Origin: Panorpa germanica
Lineage: Eukaryota > Arthropoda > Insecta > Mecoptera > Panorpidae
DNA length: 64,000 bases
Direction: 5' to 3'
Assembly: GCA_963678705.1 (NCBI GenBank)
Contig: OY783205.1
Location: forward strand, 1,860,001 to 1,924,000
Made by a program: the position numbers and the translations under genes. Under the pieces are notes generated by a model that had not been told where the DNA came from, made no database searches, and saw only the letters and a program-made list of their open reading frames with translations. Of the stretch, positions 48,470-60,277 are shown in pieces (the first letter of the stretch is position 1; each line of letters starts with the position of its first letter).

Positions 48470-48860
48470 GGCATTCTTCCGTGTCGGTGTCGGATAATAA
48501 AATTGCAACGTCGCGTCAACCTTTGGTTTACTTCAAGTCTGCGACAATGCGGCCACAAATCATGTAAATGTGTCGCTCTGACGTCATTTGTCATCTGCGA
48601 AGTGTGCATGACCGTGACCGTGACTTAGATGACCGTGACCGCGGTTCCATCTCCCATTGTCATGGATAATGCCATCGCTGTTGCCGTCAACAACCATAAC
48701 AACACCGTCTAATAAGCTGGTTGGGGACGACGTGCAAGTGTAAGGTGTTCTGCAAACTAAGGCGCTAATAAATATCCGCGGAAGATGTTGATGAACCCAA
48801 TGGAATTCAAGTGGAACACATTGGAAGCAGCGTCACGTTACGGACACGGCGTAAAAAACA
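48470..48860. promoter_or_regulatory. Local GC-rich island with a CRE motif
   Basis: Base composition is clearly more GC- and CpG-rich than the surroundings (CGTCGCGTCAACC, GACCGTGACCGCGG, GACGACGTGC). It contains a perfect palindromic TGACGTCA (about 48579-48586, reading TCTGACGTCATT) and a run of ATGACCGTGACC-type repeats at 48608-48640. It could be an unannotated promoter or 5' exon; no reading frame supports a protein. Confidence 0.3.
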
Positions 48861-49027
48861 CTATAAATACGTAATTTCCTTGTTCTTCAAATGAACATTG
48901 TCTAAAATTAAAATATTTTACTGAGTTTTTGTTTTAGCATAAAATTAGTGTTATGCTATTAAGAAAATAAATTTGTTAATTTATAAAGTTTTTGTGTATT
49001 ATTTCTCAATAGTACTAGCTCTTCGCA

Positions 49028-49044
49028 CCGTTGCCTGGCAACGG
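49028..49044. promoter_or_regulatory. Palindrome matching the RFX X-box
   Basis: CCGTTGCCTGGCAACGG is a perfect palindrome and contains GTTGCC and GGCAAC separated by one base, fitting the X-box consensus bound by RFX factors. It could equally be the end of the adjacent repeat. Confidence 0.3.
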
Positions 49045-49287
49045 GTGTGTATTATACGATTGTTATAGGAAGAAAAACTTCTAGAGCGATGAAAATTTGT
49101 TTGATAATCTTAATTTCTTATTTGTCTAATTTTTAATAGAGTAATATCCGCTACACGTTAAATTAATAAACTGTTAAATTAAAATTAAAAAAATGTGCAA
49201 TTTTCTGGCTTTTTGTAATTTTTTCTATATTTATAGGCTGTTTTCAAAAATATTTTTTTTTTTTGTTTTTCATGGTTTTGCTTTTTA

Positions 49288-50020
49288 GGTTTTTTGTGCC
49301 ACCTTTTTTAAATTCATGGACATTTTCATTTAAAGAATTTAGGATCTTTGAAACCTTTTGATGCAGTTATATCTACTACACTTTAAGAACACGAACTGTG
49401 TTAATAAATTTGAAATATCTTAACATTTGTGGTTTTTATAAGAGGTTTTTAAAATTCATGGACTTTTTTCAAAAAGGAAAATTATTAATTTGTTTATATT
49501 TCTTAATGCAGTTATATCCATTTATGTTTAAGAAGACGAACTGGGTTCAAAAATTTAAAATATCCTAACTATTTTGGGTTTGGGTTTTATAAGGTGTTCT
49601 AAAAATTCTTGGACTTTTTTTTCAAAAAGAAAATAATTGATTTTCTAATATTTTTTGATGCAATTATATCCATTTACGTTACCCTACGAACCCCTTATAA
49701 AATCCAAAATAGTCAAGATATTTCAAATTTTTTAACGTAGTTCGTCTTTCTAAACATAAAAATATTAATAAAACAATAATTTTCCTTTTTGAAAAAATAA
49801 TCCATAAATTTTTAGAACCTCTTATAAAATCCAAAATAGTTAAGATATTTCAAATTTTTTAACGCAGTTCGTCTTTTTAAATGTAGATGGATATACGAGT
49901 AATTGCATCAAAAAATATTAAGAAATCAATAATTTTTCATTTTGAAAAAAAGGTCCATGAATTTTTAGAACCTCTTATAAAATCCAAAATGGTGAAGTTA
50001 TTTCAAATTTTTTAACGTCA
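49288..50020. repeat. Foldback array of ~150-bp units
   Basis: Units with landmarks TTTTTATAAGAGG, TTCATGGACTTTTTTC, GATGCAGTTATATCCATT and AAGACGAACTG run forward for about three copies (to about 49680), then continue inverted (CCTCTTATAAAATCC, CAGTTCGTCTTT, GGTCCATGAATTTT) for about two and a half. The units are diverged from one another, so the array is old. Confidence 0.8.
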
Positions 50021-50179
50021 TGTATTGTATGCAGTAACTATATTTGTTAATAAAAGTATTATAGCAATATTATAACAGGCTTATGATTTGTAATAAGTAA
50101 ATCCTAATTATTCCAGACATTAACAACTTTTGTTTTTGTTTAATAAAAGTAACAATATTTCGTTTATTATCGATTCAAA

Positions 50180-50480
50180 ATAAGTGCGCAGTAATTGTTT
50201 TCCGAGAAGCTTATCTCAGTCGATGCAATTAGTAACAAGCGCGGCTTGCTCGAACCGATGACTAACTAAAGCAGTGTGTTAGTGTATGTAGTGTAGGTCC
50301 GTACTGTACTGTACTGTGCTGTGCAGGGCATAATCAAATTAACCTTGAATATGGAACAATCGAAATACGTGTCCAGCAATAAGAACAGAATGAATATGTG
50401 GCGCCCCCATGCCCCGTGCCCATTGTACATTTGAACGTAGCGTCGGGTCGGGGCGCGTAGGCGCATAATGCATTCATTGT
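50180..50480. promoter_or_regulatory. GC-richer island of unknown role
   Basis: A stretch with CpG-rich segments (AACAAGCGCGGCTTGCTCGA, GCGTCGGGTCGGGGCGCG) and a short TACTGTACTGTACTGTGCTG repeat. No ORF or transposon end was recognised. A promoter or unannotated non-coding exon is possible. Confidence 0.25.
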
Positions 50481-50962
50481 TGTTGTTCGATTAGTGTTTT
50501 CTAGAATATCAGTTTTAATTTGTTTACTTAAATGCTAGTTTGTTATTTCTGTTGATTTTCCATGACGCAAAACATTAAGCAGGCAATAATACCTAATCAC
50601 AGAAAAACATTTCACTGTCAAGCATAAAAAAATAAAAATAATGACCTTGTATTGGGTTGGAAACAAAATTATTTCGCTTTTTTAGTGTAAAATAAATCAC
50701 ATTTTATTTGACAACTTTAAATAATTATATATTTTTTATTTTATTCGATTACCTTTTGGCATCTTTCTTGCATCTTTATTATTACGAGCCCTTATAACTT
50801 ATTGCTTTTCACCAGGAAGTAGAACTTAATGCCATTTCAGATCATCATCATTATGTAAGTTTTGTCATTCATTTTACACGGCATCAGGTTGCATCACTCT
50901 CCTACTAGACTATCTCCAATCCTCCAGTTCTCAGGAATACATGGTCATACACCAGGTTCCAA

Positions 50963-51567
50963 AATGGGTTTGTGTCCTCATTTTTTAGTGGTCGATTTTT
51001 CAATTGTTGATTAAAAATTGATGTTCATAAATGTGTATTGGCGTGTCTATTTCATTAAATATCTAAATGTTGACGGAGATATAGCAATTAAAAGTTTGAA
51101 TTGAAGTTTTAGCGCTAGAAATGGTCGGCCATATTTGTTGAGTAGGTCAATGCTGTGATAATGTTCTGTAGCTGTTGGTAGTCAAATAATCAAGTCAAAT
51201 CAAAGAATAATAAGTTTTTATTTTATTTAACTCTGCTAAGGCAGACATTATATTGAAATTTTATTGTTCCTTGAAATAGCTATAAATAATATTTGATATT
51301 TTGATATATAAATACATATAGCAGAAATTTATGAGCTGTAAGGTTGGTAACCTTACTCAAGGATTGTGATGTCACATGCACTTGGAATGTGTACAACATT
51401 GAATCCCTTTAATAATTAAAGAGACAAAATGACTTTTTTAATTGTTAATATCTCTTAACATATAAGGAGTTATTAAAAAATAATTGAACATTTGAGGTTC
51501 TAGTAACCCACTTTATCAATATATAGTACACTTTTATAGAAATTAAGACATAGGACACAAGCCCATT
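50963..51567 (+). mobile_element. AATGGGCTTGTG-family MITE, complete (605 bp)
   Basis: Bounded by AATGGGTTTGTG and CACAAGCCCATT, collinear with 22282 except for a small deletion after GGTCGGCCATATTTG. Confidence 0.92.
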
Positions 51568-51644
51568 GTTTATATAAAGATAAGACCGAAGTAGGTCTCG
51601 TTACTAGTCATAATCATCGATTTAATGAGTATTAAAATATCAGT

Positions 51645-51710
51645 GAGAAGCCGGATTCGATCCCGGGTCTCTCAGTTAGTATACGGGTACTCTTCAACTG
51701 ATCTACTTCA
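51645..51710 (-). mobile_element. tRNA-like SINE head or tRNA pseudogene
   Basis: The minus strand reads GTAGATCAGTTGAAGAGTAC at its start, with an A-box-like segment, and later the B box GGGATCGAATCC flanked by CCGG stem arms. This looks like the head of a tRNA-derived SINE. I could not fold a good acceptor stem, so a functional tRNA is not claimed. Confidence 0.5.
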
Positions 51711-51924
51711 TTTTTAATTGAAGACATGACTTGTTTGCCTAAATCCTTTGTACAAAGGAATTGTTATCCATAACATGCCTAACCCTATTCAGTGGATACA
51801 GACCGTATCGCTTGGTACTGCTTAGCTGCACCACAATATAGTATTGACTTGTTTTGTTTTTTATTTATGGTTTCTCGGGCTTCCTAGGCAAATAGCATAA
51901 ATCGCCATTTATCGCCTCCAATGA

Positions 51925-51946
51925 TCTTCTTCTTCTTCTTCTTCTT
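51925..51946 (+). repeat. (CTT)n microsatellite
   Basis: Seven CTT units. Confidence 0.9.
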
Positions 51947-52896
51947 TACATCCCGACAAAAAGTACAATCTATTCATGGCCACTATCGTTTCAAATTTTG
52001 GTCTCGCAACCAAATTTGTACCAGAGTTGTACTGAGAACCTTACAGCGAAATATCGCTCTGGAATCGATGTAGGCTTGTTGAAGGATCGAAACTAGAATG
52101 ATAACCAGTTCAGAAAGAGAAGAGTTCTTATTGTAAAAGTAGAATGAGGTAACCCTACAAACAATTTTGACAAAAATCGTGTAAGATTCGTATTAGATTC
52201 TAATTAAAATCGTATTAGATTCGTACGAGATTTAGAAAAAAAATTGTAGAGAAGTTTCAGAAAGTATCCCCTTTTATAAGTTACAGATAAGGTACCTGAA
52301 ATTAAGTAGCAGTTCTATAAATACATGACTGTAATTTAATTCCTCATCTAACAGTACTCTTAGAATTACAGCATCCGGTACAACGCGGTGGCGTTCCACG
52401 CGGCCTGCATTTGTTGCAAGCCGCCAGATTTATTATCGTAATTAGCATAGGATTCAATTAAACCTAATTCAGGGATTTCAGTAAGTAAAAGTGAATACAT
52501 TACACAGCAGATGTAGCAACGTCAACACCAAAAGGAGTGCTTACAAAAGGGTTACCAGCGCCGGCCGGATGTGTTCAATTCGTTTGTAAATATGTACATT
52601 GTACACTGTACTGTAGTGTAATATATATTATGTAAATATTATTGTAACATTTAAAATCTAGTTTGCTATTACGAACTAGAGAACAAACTAGCACACGCCG
52701 CACTTGTTCACAAGACACCTCTATTTGTTCAGAAGATTTCATTGCAAATGATGCAAATGTTACTATGCCAATGACACATGAGGCTCGAGTCTGACATACA
52801 AAAAATCTTTGTTTATTTAAGAAATTCGGAGCATCAGCGATGCGACCGTGACAGTCGCTTTCATACGTAACGACGAAAATAAGTAGTTTCTTTTTG
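51947..52896. other. Intergenic sequence with one GC-richer patch
   Basis: No gene found. 52360-52460 is GC-richer (CAACGCGGTGGCGTTCCACG) and followed by AATTAGC and CAATTAAACC homeobox-like motifs; it could be a conserved element, but nothing decisive is visible. A short imperfect repeat of GTATTAGATTCGTA lies near 52180-52230. Confidence 0.35.
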
Positions 52897-53353
52897 AATT
52901 GATTTGTGAACTCATTTTTTAGGGGTCGTTTTTTACATTTCTGATTGAAATACAGGTATATTTATATTGTGGTTTGTTCTTTTTAAGTATCTAAAAGCTG
53001 ACGGAGATATAGCTATATTAAATTTGAATTTTAGTTTTGCGCTTCTCTTAGCTCTACGTATGACGTCACGGGATTATTTTTTCAAAACCATCGAAATAGA
53101 CTATTAGTAGTACATGACGAATCCACACACACTATGTATCTGTGTTGCGTAAAAGAGATGGCAAATCATAGGATGTGAAGCTGATTTATATTTTTTATCA
53201 TTGGTTCATTTATTGGCTTTAATGTTAAAGGGACTATTATAATTGTTAATATCTTCTAAAATGTTACATTTGAGGTTCTGATAGCCAATTTTATCAATAT
53301 ATATATTTATCAATATATTTTATTGAAATTAAGTTATGCTACACAACTCCATT
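52897..53353 (+). repeat. Diverged AATGGGCTTGTG-family MITE
   Basis: AATTGATTTGTG and ACACAACTCCATT stand where the family termini should be. Internal blocks CTCATTTTTTAGGGGTCG and ACGGAGATATAGC are kept, but the rest follows the subfamily seen at 11155. Confidence 0.65.
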
Positions 53354-53987
53354 GACTCGAAATAGGAAGCAATTCTGCAAATCAACTTCTGAAAGACTGT
53401 TGAGGACTTTCGAACTTGTAGACGCAAATCTCACTCTTAGAACTGTGCCTCTATATCACTTCATGTACAAATCGGAGGAAAGTTGATAAATAAACTTCTC
53501 CGACTAATTTGAATGCGTTAATTCCAAACATATTGCTTACTAGCTTCAATTATGATGATTATCTTGAACAAATAAAAAGCGATTTCATTAGAATATCTTC
53601 TTACCAGTAGGTCTGAAGATGATAACAGTTATTATCATTGTGATAGAGGACTCAATTTCCAACAATTTCTTCATGCAATAGATTTTCCGACATGTGATAG
53701 ATACTGAACTGAACTGATACTGTGGTAGTGACTGATCTGAAAATTAGAAGTGTTTCTAAATAACTGATCAACATATTCAATACCTAAAATAACTATTATT
53801 TAAATACTTCTTTTATAAAATAAATTGATGATTAAATACAAGTTGTATTAATGTATAATACATAATTGAAAAAATGTCTAAACTTTATATTTAAGCTGAA
53901 ATGAGAAGCAGAACATTTCAATTAATGTCTTAGACATATGTAAAAGTGACTTAAAGAAATAATAATCAATTTAGATTTAATAGTTAA
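53354..53987. other. AT-rich intergenic sequence
   Basis: No gene, repeat family or terminal repeat recognised. Confidence 0.5.
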
Positions 53988-54360
53988 GTCATATTTACGT
54001 CAGTGAAGTTAGCGAACCGGACTTAGCAGTCTGGTCCCCACTAGTGGTGTAAAAAAACTTAGCAGTCCGCTAACAGTGTAATCGCTATTATAGAGTTCAT
54101 TAGTAAACTAATCCGTTATTTGTATTAGTATTACTTTGAATACAGAATGAAATAATTAAAATTAAACATTTTCAATAATAAATTAGCACTAAGAAAAAAT
54201 AGACTTCCATACAAAAAAAACACTTATTTTAGTGAATGTTCCGATGTAATTTCTCATCATATCTCGTTAACAAAAATTGGCATGTGTATAAAGTAAGATA
54301 TGCACATTTATAATCTGCTTAAAAAACAAGACCATACTATATAAGATTCGGAGGTACGAG

Positions 54361-56842
54361 TCTCTGAAGTTGGTGTTTCATTCAGATATGCAGGTAAATG
54401 GAGTTAAGAAACACCTTGAAAAAACAAATTTGCCAGCACTCCACGATGACAATATTTAGTACGTGTATAAAGAAAGATATATACATTAATAATCTACTTT
54501 CAAACCCATAAGAATATATATAAGATTCGGAACTACGAGTCTCTGAAGTTGGTGTTTCATTCAGATATGCAGGTAAATGGAGTTAAGAAACACCTTGAAA
54601 AAACAAATTTGCCAGCACTCCACGATGACAATATTTGGTACGTGTATAAAGAAAGATATATACATTAATAATCTACTTTCAAACCCATAAGAATATATAT
54701 AAGATCCGGAACTACGAGTCTCTGAAGTTGGTGTTTCATTCAGATATGCAGGTAAATGGAGTTAAGAAACACCTTGGGGACAAACAAATTTGCCAGCACT
54801 CCACGATGACAATATTTGGTACGTGTATAAAGAAAGATATATACATTAGTCATCTACTTTCAAACCCATAAGAATATATATAAGATTCGGAACTACGAGT
54901 CTCTGAAGTTGGTGTTTCATTCAGATATGCAGGTAAATGGAGTTAAGAAACACCTTGAAAAAACAAATTTGCCAGCACTCCACGATGACAATATTTGGTA
55001 CGTGTATAAAGAAAGATATATACATTAATAATCTACTTTCAAACCCATAAGAATATATATAAGATTCGGAACTACGAGTCTCTGAAGTTGGTGTTTTATT
55101 CAGATATGCAGGTAAATAAAGTTAAGAAACACCTTGGGGACAAACAAATGTGCCAGCACTCCACGATGACAATATTTGGTACGTATATAAAGAAAGATAT
55201 ATACATTAATAATCTACTTTCAAACCCATAAGAATATATATAAGATTCGGAACTACGAGTCTCTGAAGTTGGTGTTTCATTCAGATATGCAGGTAAATGG
55301 AGTTAAGAAACACCTTGGGGACAAACAAATGTGCCAGCACTCCACGATGACAATATTTGGTACGTGTATGAAGAAAGATATATACATTAATAATCTACTT
55401 TCAAACCCATAAGAATATATATAAGATTCGGAACTACGAGTCTCTGAAGTTGGTGTTTTATTCAGATATGCAGGTAAATGGAGTTAAGAAACACCTTGAA
55501 AAAACAAATTTGCCAGCACTCCACGATGACAATATTTGGTACGTGTATAAAGAAAGATATATACATTAATAATCTACTTTCAAACCCATAAGAATATATA
55601 TAAGATCCGGAACTACGAGTCTCTGAAGTTGGTGTTTCATTCAGATATGCAGGTAAATGGAGTTAAGAAACACCTTGGGGACAAACAAATTTGCCAGCAC
55701 TCCACGATGACAATATTTGGTACGTATATAAAGAAAGATATATACATTAATAATCTACTTTCGAACCCATAAGAATATATATAAGATTCGGAACTACGAG
55801 TCTCTGAAGTTGGTGTTTCATTCAGATATGCAGGTAAATGGAGTTAAGAAACACCTTGAAAAAACAAATTTGCCGGCACTCCACGATGACAATATTTGGT
55901 ACGTGTATAAAGAAAGATATATACATTAGTCATCTACTTTCAAACCCATAAGAATATATATAAGATTCGGAACTACGAGTCTCTGAAGTTGGTGTTTCAT
56001 TCAGATATGCAGGTAAATGGAGTTAAGAAACACCTTGAAAAAACAAATTTGCCAGCACTCCACGATGACAATATTTGGTACGTGTATGAAGAAAGATATA
56101 TACATTAATAATCTACTTTCAAACCCATAAGAATATATATAAGATCCGGAACTACGAGTCTCTGAAGTTGGTGTTTCATTCAGATATGCAGGTAAATGGA
56201 GTTAAGAAACACCTTGGGGACAAACAAATTTGCCAGCACTCCACGATGACAATATTTAATACGTATATAAAGAAAGATATATACATTAATAATCTACTTT
56301 CGAACCCATAAGAATATATATAAGATTCGGAACTACGAGTCTCTGAAGTTGGTGTTTCATTCAGATATGCAGGTAAATGGAGTTAAGAAACACCTTGAAA
56401 AAACAAATTTGCCAGCACTCCACGATGACAATATTTGGTACGTGTATAAAGAAAGATATATACATTAATAATCTACTTTCAAACCCATAAGAATATATAT
56501 AAGATCCGGAACTACGAGTCTCTGAAGTTGGTGTTTCATTCAGATATGCAGGTAAATGGAGTTAAGAAACACCTTGGGGACAAACAAATTTGCCAGCACT
56601 CCACGATGACAATATTTGGTACGTATATAAAGAAAGATATATACATTAATAATCTACTTTCGAACCCATAAGAATATATATAAGATTCGGAACTACGAGT
56701 CTCTGAAGTTGGTGTTTCATTCAGATATGCAGGTAAATGGAGTTAAGAAACACCTTGAAAAAACAAATTTGCCAGCACTCCACGATGACAATATTTGGTA
56801 CGTGTATAAAGAAAGATATATACATTAATAATCTACTTTCAA
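54361..56842 (+). repeat. Tandem array, 14 units of ~180 bp (left arm)
   Basis: Units start TCTCTGAAGTTGGTGTTTCA at 54361, 54540, 54719, 54900, 55079, 55260, 55441, 55620, 55801, 55980, 56159, 56340, 56519 and 56700. Steps are 179 or 181 bp, set by two unit types: CACCTTGAAAAAACAAA and CACCTTGGGGACAAACAAA. Sequence identity between units is very high. Confidence 0.95.
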
Positions 56843-56857
56843 AGATTATTTCAAAGA

Positions 56858-58254
56858 TTATTAATGTATATATCTTTCTTCATACACGTACCAAATATTG
56901 TCATCGTGGACTGCTGGCACATTTGTTTGTCCCCAAGGTGTTTCTTAACTCCATTTACCTGCATATCTGAATAAAACACCAACTTCAGAGACTCGTAGTT
57001 CCGAATCTTATATATATTCTTATGGGTTCGAAAGTAGATTATAAATGTATATATCTTTCTTTATACACGTACCAAATATTGTCATCGTGGAGTGCTGGCA
57101 AATTTGTTTTTTCAAGGTGTTTCTTAACTCCATTTACCTGCATATCTGAATGAAACACCAACTTCAGAGACTCGTAGTTCCGAATCCTATATATATTCTT
57201 ATGGGTTCGAAAGTAGATTATTAATGTATATATCTTTCTTTATATACGTACCAAATATTGTCATCGTGGAGTGCTGGCACATTTGTTTGTCCCCAAGGTG
57301 TTTCTTAACTCCATTTACCTGCATATCTGAATAAAACACCAACTTCAGAGACTCGTACCTCCGAATCTTATATATATTCTTATGGGTTCGAAAGTAGATT
57401 ATTAATGTATATATCTTTCTTTATATACGTACCAAATATTGTCATCGTGGAGTGCTGGCACATTTGTTTGTCCCCAAGGTGTTTCTTAACTCCATTTACC
57501 TGCATATCTGAATGAAACACCAACTTCAGAGACTCGTACCTCCGAATCTTATATATATTCTTATGGGTTCGAAAGTAGATTATTAATGTATATATCTTTC
57601 TTTATATACGTACCAAATATTGTCATCGTGGAGTGCTGGCACATTTGTTTGTCCCCAAAGTGTTTCTTAACTCCATTTACCTGCATATCTGAATGAAACA
57701 CCAACTTCAGAGACTCGTACCTCCGAATCTTATATATATTCTTATGGGTTTGAATGTAGATTATTAATGTATATATCTTTCTTTATACACGTACCAAATA
57801 TTGTCATCGTGGAGTGCTGGCAAATTTGTTTTTTCAAGGTGTTTCTTAACTCCATTTACCTGCATATCTGAATAAAACACCAACTTCAGAGACTCGTAGT
57901 TCCGAATCTTATATATATTCTTATGGGTTCGAAAGTAGATTATTAATGTATATATCTTTCTTTATACACGTACCAAATATTGTCATCGTGGAGTGCTGGC
58001 AAATTTGTTTTTTCAAGGTGTTTCTTAACTCCATTTACCTGCATATCTGAATAAAACACCAACTTCAGAGACTCGTAGTTCCGAATCTTATATATATTCT
58101 TATGGGTTTGAAAGTAGATTATTAATGTATATATCTTTCTTTATACACGTACCAAATATTGTCATCGTGGAGTGCTGGCAAATTTGTTTTTTCAAGGTGT
58201 TTCTTAACTCCATTTACCTGCATATCTGAATGAAACACCAACTTCAGAGACTCG
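56858..58254 (-). repeat. Tandem array, 8 units of ~180 bp (right arm, inverted)
   Basis: The same unit in the opposite orientation, with AACTTCAGAGACTCGTA landmarks near 56981, 57161, 57341, 57520, 57700, 57880, 58060 and 58240. Both unit types are present, and a CGTACCTCCGAATC variant is common here while CGTAGTTCCGAATC dominates the left arm. Confidence 0.93.
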
Positions 58255-58624
58255 TACCTCCGAATCTTATATAGTATGGTCTTGTTTTTTAAGCAGATTA
58301 TAAATGTGCATATCTTACTTTATACACATGCCAATTTTTGTTAACGAGATATGATGAGAAATTACATCGGAACATTCACTAAAATAAGTGGTTTTTTTTG
58401 TATGGAAGTCTATTTTTTCTTAGTTCTTATTTATTATTGAAAATGTTTAATTTTAATTATTTCATTCTGTATTCAAAGTAATACTAATACAAATAACGGA
58501 TTAGTTTACTAATGAACTCTATAATAGCGATTACACTGTTAGCGGACTGCTAAGTTTTTTTACACCACTAGTGGGGACCAGACTGCTAAGTCCGGTTCGC
58601 TAACTTCACTGACGTGTCATATTT

Positions 58625-59639
58625 TTAAAAATTGATCCGCCTTTTCACTTTCTTATATGGGTATATTTTCTACCGTAAGAGCAAAATAACCGTTTTGAAA
58701 CAATACCACCAATTTATCGGTTTCAGTATTTAGTCTAGAATTTGAAACTGGTCGATTCATCTTTATTTCAAGTCTCATTCCCACTCACTATTTCGATATT
58801 TAATTTCCGTTTTTTTTTTAATATTTGATATTTGATTTAATATTTGAATCCAGATTTCAGGTTTTCAGAATAGGCATTCGTGTTTTAATTTGTGTGACAT
58901 ACTCGTATGCTATACAATTTAAATTAAATGTAAAATTAAAAACAAAAGGTGAGTGGAAATAATACTTAAGGGTTGAAATCATAGCACACAAGTGCTGCGA
59001 ATATGTACGGAATAGGCCAACAAAGCGCCAACGTGTTGTCCTGATGCAAAAACAACATATTTCTTTATTTCGGTAATTTTCTTTTCACTTATTCACATTT
59101 TCCCAAATTTGTTGCATAATCTTTTAATATAGGTATAGTTTTAATATAGTATTCAGGGAGTTAGTCATACTTCAGACATTATTATTAATCATATTTAGAA
59201 AATATAACAGAGATTTCTAGAATGATGCATTTTAGTATTTTACGCTATTCTATAAGTCGAACGATATCAAAATAATATCTATCTAAATCTACGTATTTCC
59301 ACTCATTGGAGTATTGTAATGTTCACTTGTCAGCCGAAGATTTGCAGAAGAGTATTACATAATACGTAAACAGACGAACATTTTTATGTATTAATTAAAA
59401 ACAATGAAGTGTTACTTAAGGAAACTACTTATTTACTAAATCTATTAACATTTTTACTAATTCCTTTGTTTGGAATGATCAACAAAATCAAACATTTATA
59501 AAAGGTTCCTTTCTTTCCTCTACATCATATTTTACTTTTATATAATTTTAACATTAATTTGTAGTAATTTTGTACAGTTAGTGCTGAACGTGTATTTGAA
59601 TAAAAGAAAGCATTATTTTATTTATAAATTTAGTGTACT
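58625..59639. other. AT-rich intergenic sequence
   Basis: No gene or repeat family recognised. Confidence 0.5.
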
Positions 59640-59850
59640 TAATAAATTATGCACATTAGCAGCACTAATGCACAGCGCCGTGTTAGCCGCAACCGTGTCA
59701 ACGCGGTACACGGTACACGGTAAATGCCAGCGCACGATGTATGTGTACCGTTAGACTGTGCACACCGCAGCACAACACAGTTGCTGATTGTATCGAAATA
59801 TAAATACAACACGCATAGGATAGTGTAACACTTGTTTGTTACTTAAGTTT
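59640..59850 (+). promoter_or_regulatory. Candidate promoter with CpG-rich block and TATA-like box
   Basis: CpG-rich sequence (CAGCGCCGTGTTAGCCGCAA, CACGGTACACGGTAAATGCC) is followed by TATAAATA at 59799-59806. About 30-50 bp downstream are TCATTG/TCAGT-like initiator motifs. No coding exon is identified after it, so this remains a weak call. Confidence 0.25.
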
Positions 59851-60277
59851 CTCATTGTTCATTGCATACAAATATCAGCTGTATTAATAAATACTTATTA
59901 AAAACTTCAGAAGCTGGTTTAATAAATTTGATAACCTATGTAGGGGATATCGGTGCATAAAAAGATTTAAAAGTAAAAACTACTCAAGAAAACTGAAATT
60001 TCTTTTTATTATTCGTATATTTACTGTTATTATCATATTCTAATATATGCTTTGTGTGTGTGTGTGTTCGGAAATATAGAAACAATTTTGTAAGAAATGT
60101 CCTGTATGTCGTATTTAAGAAAAAATACTTTTCTTTAGATCGTTCTTCAAAACTTTTTAATTTATTAATAAGCCTATTTAAAAAATGTAACGCAATATAA
60201 TAGAATATAATGAGAAGAGGAAAGTAAACCTTGGAATTACCTTATGCAAGCTAACAAGTGGGAATCTTGTAATGTAA

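Larger units (their letters stand above)
53997..58615. mobile_element. Foldback-type transposon with satellite-like arms (4.6 kb)
   Basis: The ends are inverted repeats starting ACGTCAGTGAAGTTAGCGAA. A perfect 9-bp direct duplication GTCATATTT flanks it (53988-53996 and 58616-58624). The outer ~360 bp of the arms are nearly identical, with only a few differences seen. Inward, each arm becomes a tandem array: about 14 units on the left (to 56842) and 8 on the right (from about 56858), meeting at a short TTTCAAAGATTATT junction. The first unit in each arm is a diverged version that grades into the terminal sequence, so the units seem to have arisen from it. No transposase is encoded. A 9-bp duplication with long arms of tandem units fits Foldback / Mutator-like elements. 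Confidence 0.88.

Noticed and set aside
51645-51710. Functional tRNA gene
   Set aside because: A and B boxes are present, but I could not form a good acceptor stem or assign an anticodon, so a SINE head or pseudogene is more likely.
56737-56970. 77-codon frame across the foldback centre
   Set aside because: It arises only from the junction of the inverted arrays and is not found in other units.
54361-58254. CRISPR-like array
   Set aside because: Units are ~180 bp, directly adjacent, with no unique spacers, and are mirrored as an inverted array inside a transposon.
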